From the NCBI RefSeq assembly GCF_029227915.1, contig NC_079880.1, forward strand, positions 2,978,001 to 3,042,000: a DNA stretch of 64,000 bases, written 5' to 3'. Within the stretch, counting starts at the first letter, position 1; every line of letters starts with the position of its first letter. Below, in pieces: positions 1 through 13,900 of this stretch. Source of the stretch: Hydractinia symbiolongicarpus (lineage: Eukaryota; Cnidaria; Hydrozoa; Anthoathecata; Hydractiniidae). The notes below the pieces were generated by a model that was given only the letters and a program-made list of their open reading frames with translations, did not search any database and had not been told where the DNA came from. The translations under genes were made by a program, and so were the position numbers.

Positions 1-240
1 GGTACTTTCTTTGTATAATTTTGACTATACGGGCCGAGTCCAGGATTTACGGGAAGTCGCAGGTTTTCGTTTGCCGGCGTTTAAACTTCTTTTATTCAGC
101 GTCTCATCAAAAATGAAAACATTTTTAAAAACTACAAGTCTCATGGGCTTTAGTTGTGAAATAATAATTTAAAAAATCGTTCGGGAAATGAGTTTACACC
201 CTGGGTACTTTATTTGTATACTTTTGACTATACGGGCCGA

Positions 241-257
241 GTCCGGGATTTACGGGA
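241..257 (+). other. CENP-B-box-like 17-mer in the satellite monomer (example copy)
   Basis: GTCCGGGATTTACGGGA aligns with the mammalian CENP-B box core NTTCGNNNNANNCGGGN at 7 of 9 fixed positions, with C for the second T and T for the A. Most CCGAGTCCGGG monomers carry it. CCAAGCCCGGG monomers match 6 of 9. The resemblance may be chance, and CENP-B itself is not established outside mammals. Confidence 0.3.
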
Positions 258-512
258 AATCGCAGGTTTTCGTTTGCCGGCGTTTAAACTTCTTTTATTC
301 AGCGTCTCATCAAAAATGAAAACATTTTTAAAAACTACAAGTCTCATGGGCTTTGGTGGTGAAATAATAATTTAAAAAATCGTTCGGGAAATGAGTTTAC
401 ACCCTGGGTACTTTCTTTGTATACTTTTGACTATACGGGCCGAGTCCGGGATTTACGGGAAATCGCAGGTTTTCGTTTGCCGGCGATTAAACTTCTTTTA
501 TTCAGCGTCTCA

Positions 513-534
513 TCAAAAATGAAAACATTTTTGA
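513..534. repeat. Perfect 9-bp inverted repeat in the satellite monomer (example copy)
   Basis: The arms TCAAAAATG and CATTTTTGA are separated by the loop AAAA. The dyad is perfect in the many monomers that read TTTTTGAAAAC. It shortens to 7-bp arms where the sequence is TTTTTAAAAAC and is interrupted where it is TTTCTGAAAAC. It could form a small cruciform or be bound by a dimeric protein, but its role is unknown. Confidence 0.7.
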
Positions 535-1980
535 AAACTACAAGTCTCATGCGTTTTAGTGGTGAAAAAATAATTTAAAAAATCGTTTGGGAAATGAGTT
601 TACTCACAGGGTACTTTCTTTGTATACATTTGACTATACCGGCCAAGCCCAGGATTTACGGGAAATCGCGGGTTTTCGTTTGCCGGCGTTTAAACTTCTT
701 TTATTCAGCGTCTCATCAAAAATGAAAACATTTTTAAAAACTACAAGTCTCATGGGCTTTAGTGGTGAAATAATAATTTAAAAAGTCGTTCGGGAAATGA
801 GTTTACACCCTGGGTACTTTCTTTGTATACATTTGACTATACGGGCCGAGTCCGGGTTTTACAGGAAATGGCGGGTTTTCGTTTACCGGCGATTAAACCA
901 CTTTCATTAAGCGTTTCATCAAAAATAAAAACATTTCTGAAAACTACAAGTCTCATGGGTTTTAGTGGTGAAAAAATAATTTAAAAAATCGTTCGGGAAA
1001 TGAGTTTACTCCCTTGGTACTTTCTTTGTATAATTTTGACTATACGGGCCGAGTCCAGGATTTACGGGAAGTCGCGGGTTTTCGTTTGCCGGCGTTTAAA
1101 CTTCTTTTATTCAGCGTCTCATCAAAAATGAAAACATTTTTAAAAACTACAAGTCTCATGGGCTTTAGTTGTGAAATAATAATTTAAAAAATCGTTCGGG
1201 AAATGAGTTTACACCCTGGGTACTTTATTTGTATACTTTTGACTATACGGGCCGAGTCCGGGATTTACGGGAAATCGCAGGTTTTCGTTTGCCGGCGTTT
1301 AAACTTCTTTTATTCAGCGTCTCATCAAAAATGAAAACATTTTTAAAAACTGCAAGTCTCATGGGCTTTGGTGGTGAAATAATAATTTAAAAAATCGTTC
1401 GGGAAATGAGTTTACACCCTGGGTACTTTCTTTGTATACTTTTGACTATACGGGCCGAGTCCGGGATTTACGGGAAATCGCAGGTTTTCGTTTGCCGGCG
1501 ATTAAACTTCTTTTATTCAGCGTCTCATCAAAAATGAAAACATTTTTGAAAACTACAAGTCTCATGCGTTTTAGTGGTGAAAAGATAATTTAAAAAATCG
1601 TTTTGGAAATGAGTTTACTCACAGGGTACTTTCTTTGTATACATTCGACTATACCGGCCAAGCCCAGGATTTACGGGAAATCGCGGGTTTTCGTTTGCCG
1701 GCGATTAAACCACTTTCATTAAGCGTCTCATCAAAAATAAAAACATTTCTGAAAACTACAAGTCTCATGCGTTTTAGTGGTGAAAAAATAACTTAAAAAA
1801 TCGTTCGGGAAATGAGTTTACTCCCTGGGTACTTTCTTTGTATACTTTTGACTATACGGGCCGAGTCCGGGATTTACGGGAAGTCGCGGGTTTTCGTTTG
1901 CCGGCGTTTAAACTTCTTTTATTCAGCGTCTCATCAAAAATGAAAACATTTTTAAAAACTACAAGTCTCATGGGCTTTAG

Positions 1981-4012
1981 TGGTGAAATAATAATTTAAA
2001 AAATCGTTCGGGAAATGAGTTTACCCCCTGGGTACTTTCTTTGTATACTTTTGACTATACGGGCCGAGTCCGGGATTTACGGGAAATCGCAGGTTTTCGT
2101 TTGCCGGTGATTAAACTTCTTTCATTCAGCGTCTCATCAAAAATGAAAACATTTTTGAAAACTACAAGTCTCATGCGTTTTAGTGGTGAAAAAATAATTT
2201 AAAAAATCGTTCGGGAAATGAGTTTACTCACAGGGTACCTTCTTTGTATACATTCGACTATACGGGCCAAGCCCGGGATTTACGGGAAATCGCGGGTTTT
2301 CGTTTGCCGGCGATTAAACTTCTTTCATTAACCGTCTCATCAAAAATGAAAACATTTTTGAAAACTACAAGTCTCATGCGTTTTAGTGGTGAAAAAATAA
2401 TTTAAAAAATCGTTCGGGAATGAGTTTACTCCTTGGGTACTTTCTTTGTATACTTTTGACTATACGGGCCGAGTCCGGGATTTACGGGAAGTCGCGGGTT
2501 TTCGTTTGCCGGTGATAAAAACTTCTTTTATTCAGCGTCTCATCAAAAATGAAAACATTTTTGAAAACTACAAGTCTCATGCGTTTTAGTGGTGAAAAAA
2601 TAATTTAAAAAATCGTTCGGAAAAAGAGTTTACTCCCTGGGTACTTTCTTTGTATACTTTTGATTAAACAGGCCGAGTCCAGGGTTTACGGGAAATGGCG
2701 GGTTTTCGTTTGCCGGCGATTAAACTTCTTTTATTCAGCGTCTCATCAAAAATGAAAACATTTTTAAAAACTACAAGTCTCATGGGCTTTAGTGGTGAAA
2801 TAATATTTTAAAAAATCGTTCGGGAAATGAGTTTACCCCCTGGGTACTTTCTTTGTATACTTTTGAATATACTGGCCGAGTCCTGGATTTACGGGAAGTC
2901 GCGGGTTTTCGTTTGCCGGCGATAAAAACTTCTTTTATTCAGCGTCTCATCAAAAATGAAAACATTTTTGAAAACTACAAGTCTTATGCGTTTTAGTGGT
3001 GAAATAATAATTTAAAAAATCGTTCGGGAAATGAGTTTACCCCCTGGGTACTTTCTTTGTATACTTTTGACTATACGGGCCGAGTCCGGGATTTACGGGA
3101 AATCGCAGGTTTTCGTTTGCCGGTGATTAAACTTCTTTCATTCAGCGTCTCATCAAAAATGAAAACATTTTTGAAAACTACAAGTCTCATGCGTTTTAGT
3201 GGTGAAAAAATAATTTAAAAAATCGTTCGGGAAATGAGTTTACTCACAGGGTACCTTCTTTGTATACATTCGACTATACGGGCCAAGCCCGGGATTTACG
3301 GGAAATCGCGGGTTTTCGTTTGCCGGCGATTAAACTTCTTTCATTAACCGTCTCATCAAAAATGAAAACATTTTTGAAAACTACAAGTCTCATGCGTTTT
3401 AGTGGTGAAAAAATAATTTAAAAAATCGTTCGGGAATGAGTTTACTCCTTGGGTACTTTCTTTGTATACTTTTGACTATACGGGCCGAGTCCGGGATTTA
3501 CGGGAAGTCGCGGGTTTTCGTTTGCCGGTGATAAAAACTTCTTTTATTCAGCGTCTCATCAAAAATGAAAACATTTTTGAAAACTACAAGTCTCATGCGT
3601 TTTAGTGGTGAAAAAATAATTTAAAAAATCGTTCGGAAAAAGAGTTTACTCCCTGGGTACTTTCTTTGTATACTTTTGATTAAACAGGCCGAGTCCAGGG
3701 TTTACGGGAAATGGCGGGTTTTCGTTTGCCGGCGATTAAACTTCTTTTATTTAGCGTCTCATCAAAAATGAAATCATTTTTAAAAACTACAAGTCTCATG
3801 GGCTTTAGTGGTGAAATAATATTTTAAAAAATCGTTCGGGAAATGAGTTTACCCCCTGGGTACTTTCTTTGTATACTTTTGAATATACTGGCCGAGTCCT
3901 GGATTTACGGGAAGTCGCGGGTTTTCGTTTGCCGGCGATAAAAACTTCTTTTATTCAGCGTCTCATCAAAAATGAAAACATTTTTGAAAACTACAAGTCT
4001 TATGCGTTTTAG
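1981..4012 (+). repeat. 5-monomer higher-order repeat, two units of 1016 bp
   Basis: The unit 1981-2996 recurs at 2997-4012. Shared private variants include GGTGATTAAAC, the single-base deletion GTTCGGGAATGAG, CGGAAAAAGAG, the GATTAAACAGG monomer type (2662 and 3678) and TCCTGGATTT (2881 and 3897). All lie 1016 bp apart. Confidence 0.85.
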
Positions 4013-7000
4013 TGGTGAAAAAATAATTTAAAAAATCGTTCGGGAAATGAGTTTACTCACAGGGTACTTTCTTTGTATACATTCGACTATACGGGCCAAG
4101 CCCGGGATTTACGGGAAATCGCGGGTTTTCGTTTGCCGGCGATTAAATTTCTTTCATTAACCGTCTCATCAAAAATGAAAACATTTTTGAAAACTACAAG
4201 TCTCATGCGTTTTAGTGGTGAAAAAATATTTTAAAAAATCGTTCGGGAAATGAGTTTACTCACAGGGTATTTTCTTTGTATACATTTGACTATACGGGCC
4301 AAGCCCGGGATTTACGGGAAATCGCGGGTTTTCGTTTGCCGGCGATTAAATTTCTTTCATTAACCGTCTCATCAAAAATGAAAACATTTTTGAAAACTAC
4401 AAGTCTCATGCGTTTTAGTGGTGAAAAAATAATTTAAAAAATCGTTCGGGAAATGAGTTTACTCCTTGGGTACTTTCTTTGTATACTTTTGACTATACGG
4501 GCCAATTACGGCATTTACGGGAAGTCGCGGGTTTTCGTTTGCCGGCGATAAAAACTTCTTTTATTCAGCGTCTCATCAAAAATGAAAACATTTCTGAAAA
4601 CTACAAGTCTCATGCGTTTTAGTGGTGAAAAGATAATTTAAAAAATCCTTCGGGAAATGAGTTTACTCACAGGGTACTTTCTTTGTATACATTCGACTAT
4701 ACGGGCCAAGCCCGGGATTTACGGGAAATCGCGGGTTTTCGTTTGCCGGCGATTAAATTTCTTTCATTAACCGTCTCATCAAAAATGAAAACATTTTTGA
4801 AAACTACAAGTCTCATGCGTTTTAGTGGTGAAAAAATAATTTAAAAAATCGTTCAGGAAATGAGTTTACTCCTTGGGTACTTTCTTTGTATACTTTTGAC
4901 TATACGGGCCGAGTCCGGGATTTACGGGAAGTCGCGGGTTTTCGTCTGCCGGCGATAAAAACTTCTTTTTTTCAGCGTCTGATCAAAAATGAAAACATTT
5001 CTGAAAACTACAAGTCTCATGCGTTTTAGTGGTGAAAAGATAATTTAAAAAATCCTTCGGGAAATGAGTTTACTCACAGGGTACTTTCTTTGTATACATT
5101 CGACTATACGGGCCTAGCCCGGGATTTACGGGAAATCGCGGGTTTCCGTTTGCCGGCGATTAAACTTCTTTCATTAACCGTCTCATCAAAAATGAAAACA
5201 TTTTTGAAAACTACAAGTCTCATGCGTTTTAGTGGTGAAAAAATAATTTAAAAAATCGTTCGGGAAATGAGTTTACTCACAGGGTACCTTCTTTGTATAC
5301 ATTCGACTATACGGGCCAAGCCCGGGATTTACGGGAAATCGCGGGTTTTCGTTTGCCGGCGATTAAACTTCTTTCATTAACCGTCTCATCAAAAATGAAA
5401 ACATTTTTGAAAACTACAAGTCTCATGCGTTTTAGTGGTGAAAAAATAATTTAAAAAATCGTTCGGGAATGAGTTTACTCCTTGGGTACTTTCTTTGTAT
5501 ACTTTTGACTATACGGGCCGAGTCCGGGAGTTACGGGAAGTCGCGGGTTTTCGTTTGCCGGCGATAAAAACTTCTTTTATTCAGCGTCTCATCAAAAATG
5601 AAAACATTTTTGAAAACTACAAGTCTCATGCGTTTTAGTGGTGAAAAAATAATTTAAAAAATCGTTCGGAAAATGAGTTTACTCCCTGGGTACTTTCTTT
5701 GTATACTTTTGATTAAACAGGCCGAGTCCAGGGTTTACGGGAAATGGCGGGTTTTCGTTTGCCGGCGATTAAACTTCTTTTATTCAGCGTCTCATCAAAA
5801 ATGAAAACATTTTTAAAAACTACAAGTCTCATGGGCTTTAGTGGTGAAATAATATTTTAAAAAATCGTTCGGGAAATGAGTTTACCCCCTGGGTACTTTC
5901 TTTGTATACTTTTGACTATACGGGCCGAGTCCGGGATTTACAGGAAGTCGCGGGTTTTCGTTTGCCGGCGATAAAAACTTCTTTTATTCAGCGTCTCATC
6001 AAAAATGAAAACATTTTTGAAAACTACAAGTCTTATGCGTTTTAGTGGTGAAAAAATAATTTAAAAAATCGTTCGGGAAATGAGTTTACTCACAGGGTAC
6101 TTTCTTTGTATACATTCGACTATACGGGCCAAGCCCGGGATTTACGGGAAATGGCGGGTTTTCGTTTGCCGGCGATTAAATTTCTTTCATTAACCGTCTC
6201 ATCAAAAATGAAAACATTTTTGAAAACTACAAGTCTCATGCGTTTTAGTGGTGAAAAAATAATTTAAAAAATCGTTCGGGAAATGAGTTTACTCACAGGG
6301 TACTTTCTTTGTATACATTCGACTATACGGGCCAAGCCCGGGATTTACGGGAAATCGCGGGTTTTCGTTTGCCGGCGATTAAATTTCTTTCATTAACCGT
6401 CTCATCAAAAATGAAAACATTTTTGAAAACTACAAGTCTCATGCGTTTTAGTGGTGAAAAAATAATTTAAAAAATCGTTCGGGAAATGAGTTTACTCCTT
6501 GGGTACTTTCTTTGTATACTTTTGACTATACGGGCCGAGTCCGGGGTTTACGGGAAGTCGCGGGTTTTCGTTTGCCGGCGATAAAAACTTCTTTTATTCA
6601 GCGTCTCATCAAAAATGAAAACATTTCTGAAAACTACAAGTCTCATGCGTTTTAGTGGTGAAAAGATAATTTAAAAAATCTTTCGGAAAATGAGTTTACT
6701 CACAGGGTACTTTCTTTGTATACATTCGACTATACGGGCCAAGCCCGGGATTTACGGGAAATCGCGGGTTTTTGTTTGCCGGCGATTAAATTTCTTTCAT
6801 TAACCGTCTCATCAAAAATGAAAACATTTTTGAAAACTACAAGTCTCATGCGTTTTAGTGGTGAAAAAATAATTTAAAAAATCGTTCGGGAAATGAGTTT
6901 ACTCCTTGGGTACTTTCTTTGTATACTTTTGACTATACGGGCCGAGTCCGGGATTTACGGGAAGTCGCGGGTTTTCGTTTGCCGGGGATAAAAACTTCTT

Positions 7001-9120
7001 TTATTCAGCGTCTCATCAAAAATGAAAACATTTCTGAAAACTACAAGTCTCATGCGTTTTAGTGGTGAAAAGATAATTTAAAAAATCCTTCGGGAAATGA
7101 GTTTACTCACAGGGTACTTTCTTTGTATACATTCGACTATACGGGCCTAGCCCGGAATTTACGGGAAATCGCGGGTTTCCGTTTGCCGGCGATTAAACTT
7201 CTTTCATTAACCGTCTCATCAAAAATGAAAACATTTTTGAAAACTACAAGTCTCATGCGTTTTAGTGGTGAAAAAATAATTTAAAAAATCGTTCGGGAAA
7301 TGAGTTTACTCCTTGGGTACTTTCTTTGTATACTTTTGACTATACGGGCCGAGTCCGGGGTTTACCGGAAATGGCGGGTTCTCGTTTGCCGGCGATTAAA
7401 CTTCTTTTATTCAGCGTCTCATCAAAAATGAAAACATTTTTGAAAACTACAAGTCTCATGCGTTTTAGTGGTGAAAAAATAATTTAAAAAATCATTCGGA
7501 AAATGAGTTTACTCCCTGGGTACTTTCTTTGTATACTTTTGATTAAACAGGCCGAGTCCAGGGTTTACGGGAAATGGCGGGTTTTCGTTTGCCGGCGATT
7601 AAACTTCTTTTATTCAGCGTCTCATCAAAAATGAAAACATTTTTAAAAACTACAAGTCTCATGGGCTTTAGTGGTGAAATAATATTTTAAAAAATCGTTC
7701 GGGAAATGAGTTTACCCCCTGGGTACTTTCTTTGTATACTTTTGACTATACGGGCCGAGTCCGGGATTTACGGGAAGTCGCGGGTTTTCGTTTGCCGGCG
7801 ATAAAAACTTCTTTTATTCAGCGTCTCATCAAAAATGAAAACATTTTTGAAAACTACAAGTCTTATGCGTTTTAGTGGTGAAAAAATAATTTAAAAAATC
7901 GTTCGGGAAATGAGTTTACTCACAGGGTACTTTCTTTGTATACATTCGACTATACGGGCCAAGCCCGGGATTTACGGGAAATGGCGGGTTTTCGTTTGCC
8001 GGCGATTAAATTTCTTTCATTAACCGTCTCATCAAAAATGAAAACATTTTTGAAAACTACAAGTCTCATGCGTTTTAGTGGTGAAAAAATAATTTAAAAA
8101 ATCGTTCGGGAAATGAGTTTACTCACAGGGTACTTTCTTTGTATACATTCGACTATACGGGCCAAGCCCGGGATTTACGGGAAATCGCGGGTTTTCGTTT
8201 GCCGGCGATTAAATTTCTTTCATTAACCGTCTCATCAAAAATAAAAACATTTTTGAAAACTACAAGTCTCATGCGTTTTAGTGGTGAAAAAATAATTTAA
8301 AAAATCGTTCGGGAAATGAGTTTACTCCTTGGGTACTTTCTTTGTATACTTTTGACTATACGGGCCGAGTCCGGGGTTTACGGGAAGTCGCGGGTTTTCG
8401 TTTGCCGGCGATAAAAACTTCTTTTATTCAGCGTCTCATCAAAAATGAAAACATTTCTGAAAACTACAAGTCTCATGCGTTTTAGTGGTGAAAAGATAAT
8501 TTAAAAAATCTTTCGGGAAATGAGTTTACTCACAGGGTACTTTCTTTGTATACATTCGACTATACGGGCCAAGCCCGGGATTTAGGGGAAATCGCGGGTT
8601 TTCGTTTGCCGGCGATTAAATTTCTTTCATTAACCGTCTCATCAAAAATGAAAACATTTTTGAAAACTACAAGTCTCATGCGTTTTAGTGGTGAAAAAAT
8701 AATTTAAAAAATCGTTCGGGAAATGAGTTTACTCCTTGGGTACTTTCTTTGTATACTTTTGACTATACGGGCCGAGTCCGGGATTTACGGGAAGTCGCGG
8801 GTTTTCGTTTGCCGGGGATAAAAACTTCTTTTATTCAGCGTCTCATCAAAAATGAAAACATTTCTGAAAACTACAAGTCTCATGCGTTTTAGTGGTGAAA
8901 AGATAATTTAAAAAATCCTTCGGGAAATGAGTTTACTCCTTGGGTACTTTCTTTGTATACTTTTGACTATACGGGCCGAGTCCGGGGTTTACCGGAAATG
9001 GCGGGTTTTCGTTTGCCGGCGATTAAACTTCTTTTATTCAGCGTCTCATCAAAAATGAAAACATTTTTGAAAACTACAAGTCTCATGCGTTTTAGTGGTG
9101 AAAAAATAATTTAAAAAATC
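3660..9120 (+). repeat. Interleaved 9- and 10-monomer higher-order repeats
   Basis: The GATTAAACAGGCC monomer occurs at 3678, 5711 and 7541, and each copy is followed by a similar order of monomer types. The first spacing is 2033 bp (10 monomers) and the second 1830 bp (9 monomers). A second marker, GGGCCTAGCCCGG, occurs at 5110 and 7143, also 2033 bp apart. The shorter last unit lacks monomers present in the others. Confidence 0.8.
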
Positions 9121-9540
9121 ATTCGGGAAATGAGTTTACTCACAGGGTACTTTCTTTGTATACATTCGACTATACGGGCCAAGCCCGGGATTTACGGGAA
9201 ATCGCGGGTTTTCGTTTGCCGGCGATTAAACTTCTTTCATTAACCGTCTCATCAAAAATGAAAACATTTTTGAAAACTACAAGTCTCATGCGTTTTAGTG
9301 GTGAAAAAATAATTTAAAAAATCGTTCGGGAAATAAGTTTACTCCTTGGATACTTTCTTTGTATACTTTTGACTATACGGGCCGAGTCCGGGATTTACGG
9401 GAAGTCGCGGGTTTTCGTTTGCCGGCGATAAAAACTACTTTTATTCAGCGTCTCATCAAAAATGAAAACATTTCTGAAAACTACAAGTCTCATGCGTTTT
9501 AGTGGTGAAAAGATAATTTAAAAAATCGTTCGGGAAATGA

Positions 9541-10760
9541 GTTTACTCACAGGGTACTTTCTTTGTATACATTCGACTATACGGGCCAAGCCCGGGATTT
9601 ACGGGAAATCGCGGGTTTCCGTTTGCCGGCGATTAAACTTCTTTCATTAACCGTCTCATCAAAAATGAAAACATTTTTGAAAACTACAAGTCTCATGCGT
9701 TTTAGTGGTGAAAAAATAATATAAAAAATCGTTCGGGAAATAAGTTTACTCCTTGGATACTTTCTTTGTATACTTTTGACTATACGGGCCGAGTCCGGGA
9801 TTTACGGGAAGTCGCGGGTTTTCGTTTGCCGGCGATAAAAACTACTTCTATTCAGCGTCTCATCAAAAATGAAAACATTTCTGAAAACTACAAGTCTCAT
9901 GCGTTTTAGTGGTGAAAAGATAATTTAAAAAATCGTTCGGGAAATGAGTTTACTCACAGGGTACTTTCTTTGTATACATTCGACTATACGGGCCAAGCCC
10001 GGGATTTACGGGAAATCGCGGGTTTCCGTTTGCCGGCGATTAAACTTCTTTCATTAACCGTCTCATCAAAAATGAAAACATTTTTAAAAACTACAAGTCT
10101 TATGCGTTTTAGTGGTGAAAAAATAATTTAAAAAATCGTTCGGGAAATGAGTTTACTCACAGGGTACTTTCTTTGTATACATTCGACTATACGGGCCAAG
10201 CCCGGGATTTACGGGAAATCGCGGGTTTCCGTTTGCCGGCGATTAAACTTCTTTCATTAACCGTCTCATCAAAAATGAAAACATTTTTGAAAACTACAAG
10301 TCTCATGCGTTTTAGTGGTGAAAAAATAATATAAAAAATCGCTCGGGAAATAAGTTTACTCCTTGGATACTTTCTTTGTATACTTTTGACTATACGGGCC
10401 GAGTCCGGGATTTACGGGAAGTCGCGGGTTTTCGTTTGCCGGCGATAAAAACTACTTCTATTCAGCGTCTCATCAAAAATGAAAACATTTCTGAAAACTA
10501 CAAGTCTCATGCGTTTTAGTGGTGAAAAGATAATTTAAAAAATCGTTCGGGAAATGAGTTTACTCACAGGGTACTTTCTTTGTATACATTCGACTATACG
10601 GGCCAAGCCCGGGATTTACGGGAAATCGCGGGTTTCCGTTTGCCGGCGATTAAACTTCTTTCATTAACCGTCTCATCAAAAATGAAAACATTTTTAAAAA
10701 CTACAAGTCTTATGCGTTTTAGTGGTGAAAAAATAATTTAAAAAATCGTTCGGGAAATGA
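9541..10760 (+). repeat. 3-monomer higher-order repeat, two units of 610 bp
   Basis: The order CACAGGG-type, CCTTGGATAC-type, CACAGGG-type repeats at 9541, 10151 and again from 10761. Private variants such as AATAATATAAAAAATCG (9721 and 10331 for the shared part) and AAGTCTTATG are shared at a 610-bp offset. Confidence 0.8.
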
Positions 10761-10970
10761 GTTTACTCACAGGGTACTTTCTTTGTATACATTCGACTAT
10801 ACGGGCCAAGCCCGGGATTTACGGGAAATCGCGGGTTTTCGTTTGCCGGCGATTAAACTTCTTTCATTAACCGTCTCATCAAAAATGAAAACATTTCTGA
10901 AAACTACAAGTCTCATGCGTTTTAGTGGTGAAAAGATAATTTAAAAAATCCTTCGGGAAATGAGTTTACT

Positions 10971-13900
10971 AACAGGGTACTTTCTTTGTATACATTCGAC
11001 TATACGGGCCAAGCCCGGGATTTACGGGAAATCGCGGGTTTTCGTTTGCCGGCGATTAAATTTCTTTCATTAACCGTCTCATCAAAAATGAAAACATTTT
11101 TGAAAACTACAAGTCTCATGCGTTTTAGTGGTGAAAAAATAATTTAAAAAATCGTTCGGGAAATGAGTTTACTCCTTGGGTACTTTCTTTGTATACTTTT
11201 GACTATACGGGCCGAGTCCGGGATTTACGGGAAGTCGCGGGTTTTCGTTTGCCGGCGATAAAAACTTCTTTTATTCAGCGTCTCATCAAAAATGAAAACA
11301 TTTCTGAAAACTACAAGTCTCATGCGTTTTAGTGGTGAAAAGATAATTTAAAAAATCCTTCGGGAAATGAGTTTACTCACAGGGTACTTTCTTTGTATAC
11401 ATTCGACTATACGGGCCTAGCCCGGGATTTACGGGAAATCGCGGGTTTCCGTTTGCCGGCGATTAAACTTCTTTCATTAACCGTCTTATCAAAAATGAAA
11501 ACATTTTTGAAAACTACAAGTCTCATGCGTTTTAGTGGTGAAAAAATAATTTAAAAAATCGTTCGGGAAATGAGTTTACTCCTTGGGTACTTTCTTTGTA
11601 TACTTTTGACTATACGGGCCGAGTCCGGGGTTTACCGGAAATGGCGGGTTTTCGTTTGCCGGCGATTAAACTTCTTTTATTCAGCGTCTCATCAAAAATG
11701 AAAACATTTTTGAAAACTACAAGTCTCATGCGTTTTAGTGGTGAAAAAATAATTTAAAAAATCATTCGGGAAATGAGTTTACTGACAGGGTACTTTCTTT
11801 GTATACATTCGACTATACGGGCCAAGCAAGGGATTTACGGGAAATCGCGGGTTTTCGTTTGCCGGCGATTAAACTTCTTTCATTAACCGTCTCATCAAAA
11901 ATGAAAACATTTTTGAAAACTACAAGTCTCATGCGTTTTAGTGGTGAAAAAATAATTTAAAAAATCGTTCGGGAAATAAGTTTACGCCTTGGATACTTTC
12001 TTTGTATACTTTTGACTATACGGCCCGAGTCCGGGATTTACGGGAAGTCGCGGGTTTTCGTTTGCCGGGGATAAAAACTACTTTTATTCAGCGTCTCATC
12101 AAAAATGAAAACATTTCTGAAAACTACAAGTCTCATGCGTTTTAGTGGTGAAAAGATAATTTAAAAAATCGTTCGGGAAATAAGTTTACTCACAGGGTAC
12201 TTTCTTTGTATACATTCGACTATACGGGCCAGGCCCGGGATTTACGGGAAATCGCGGGTTTCCGTTTGCCGGCGATTAAACTTCTTTCATTAACCGTCTC
12301 ATCAAAAATGAAAACATTTTTAAAAACTACAAGTCTTATGCGTTTTAGTGGTGAAAAAATAATTTAAAAAATCGTTCGGGAAATGAGTTTACTCACAGGG
12401 TACTTTCTTTGTATACATTCGACTATACGGGCCAAGCCCGGGATTTACGGGAAATCGCGGGTTTTTGTTTGCCGGCGATTAAACTTCTTTCATTAACCGT
12501 CTCATCAAAAATGAAAACATTTTTGAAAAATACAAGTCTCATGCGTTTTAGTGGTGAAAAAATAATTTAAAAAATCGTTCGGGAAATGAGTTTACTCCTT
12601 GGGTACTTTCTTTGTATACTTTTGACTATACGGGCCGAGTCCGGGATTTACGGGAAGTCGCGGGTTTTCGTTTGCCGGCGATAAAAACTTCTTTTATTCA
12701 GCGTCTCATCAAAAATGAAAACATTTCTGAAAACTACAAGTCTCATGCGTTTTAGTGGTGAAAAGATAATTTAAAAAATCGTTCGGGAAATGAGTTTACT
12801 CACAGGGTACTTTCTTTGTATACATTCGACTATACGGGCCAAGCCCGGGATTTACGGGAAATCGCGGGTTTCCGTTTGCCGGCGATTAAACTTCTTTCAT
12901 TAACCGTCTCATCAAAAATGAAAACATTTCTGAAAACTACAAGTCTCATGCGTTTTAGTGGTGAAAAGATAATTTAAAAAATCCTTCCGGAAATGAGTTT
13001 ACTAACAGGGTACTTTCTTTGTATACATTTGACTATACGGGCCAAGCCCGGGATTTACGGGAAATCGCGGGTTTTCGTTTGCCGGCGATTAAATTTCTTT
13101 CATTAACCGTCTCATCAAAAATGAAAACATTTTTGAAAACTACAAGTCTCATGCGTTTTAGTGGTGAAAAAATAATTTAAAAAATCGTTCGGGAAATGAG
13201 TTTACTCCTTGGGTACTTTCTTTGTATACTTTTGACTATACGGGCCGAGTCCGGGATTTACGGGAAGTCGCGGGTTTTCGTTTGCCGGCGATAAAAACTT
13301 CTTTTATTCAGCGTCTCATCAAAAATGAAAACATTTCTGAAAACTACAAGTCTCATGCGTTTTAGTGGTGAAAAGATAATTTAAAAAATCCTTCGGGAAA
13401 TGAGTTTACTCACAGGGTACTTTCTTTGTATACATTCGACTATACGGGCCTAGCCCGGGATTTACGGGAAATCGCGGGTTTCCGTTTGCCGGCGATTAAA
13501 CTTCTTTCATTAACCGTCTTATCAAAAATGAAAACATTTTTGAAAACTACAAGTCTCATGCGTTTTAGTGGTGAAAAAATAATTTAAAAAATCGTTCGGG
13601 AAATGAGTTTACTCCTTGGGTACTTTCTTTGTATACTTTTGACTATACGGGCCGAGTCCGGGGTTTACCGGAAATGGCGGGTTTTCGTTTGCCGGCGATT
13701 AAACTTCTTTTATTCAGCGTCTCATCAAAAATGAAAACATTTTTGAAAACTACAAGTCTCATGCGTTTTAGTGGTGAAAAAATAATTTAAAAAATCATTC
13801 GGGAAATGAGTTTACTCACAGGGTACTTTCTTTGTATACATTCGACTATACGGGCCAAGCCCGGGATTTACGGGAAATCGCGGGTTTTCGTTTGCCGGCG

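Larger units (their letters stand above)
1..2030 (+). repeat. 5-monomer higher-order repeat, partial (1015 bp)
   Basis: The first three monomers (1 to about 600) recur from 1016 to about 1620 with shared variants, including TATAATTTTGAC in place of TATACTTTTGAC and CTTTATTTGTATAC. The later monomers of the two units differ in type, so the duplication is partial or was overwritten by conversion. Confidence 0.75.

Noticed and set aside
513-534. Hairpin in the monomer as a transcription terminator
   Set aside because: It occurs in hundreds of satellite copies with no upstream genes, and intrinsic hairpin terminators are bacterial.
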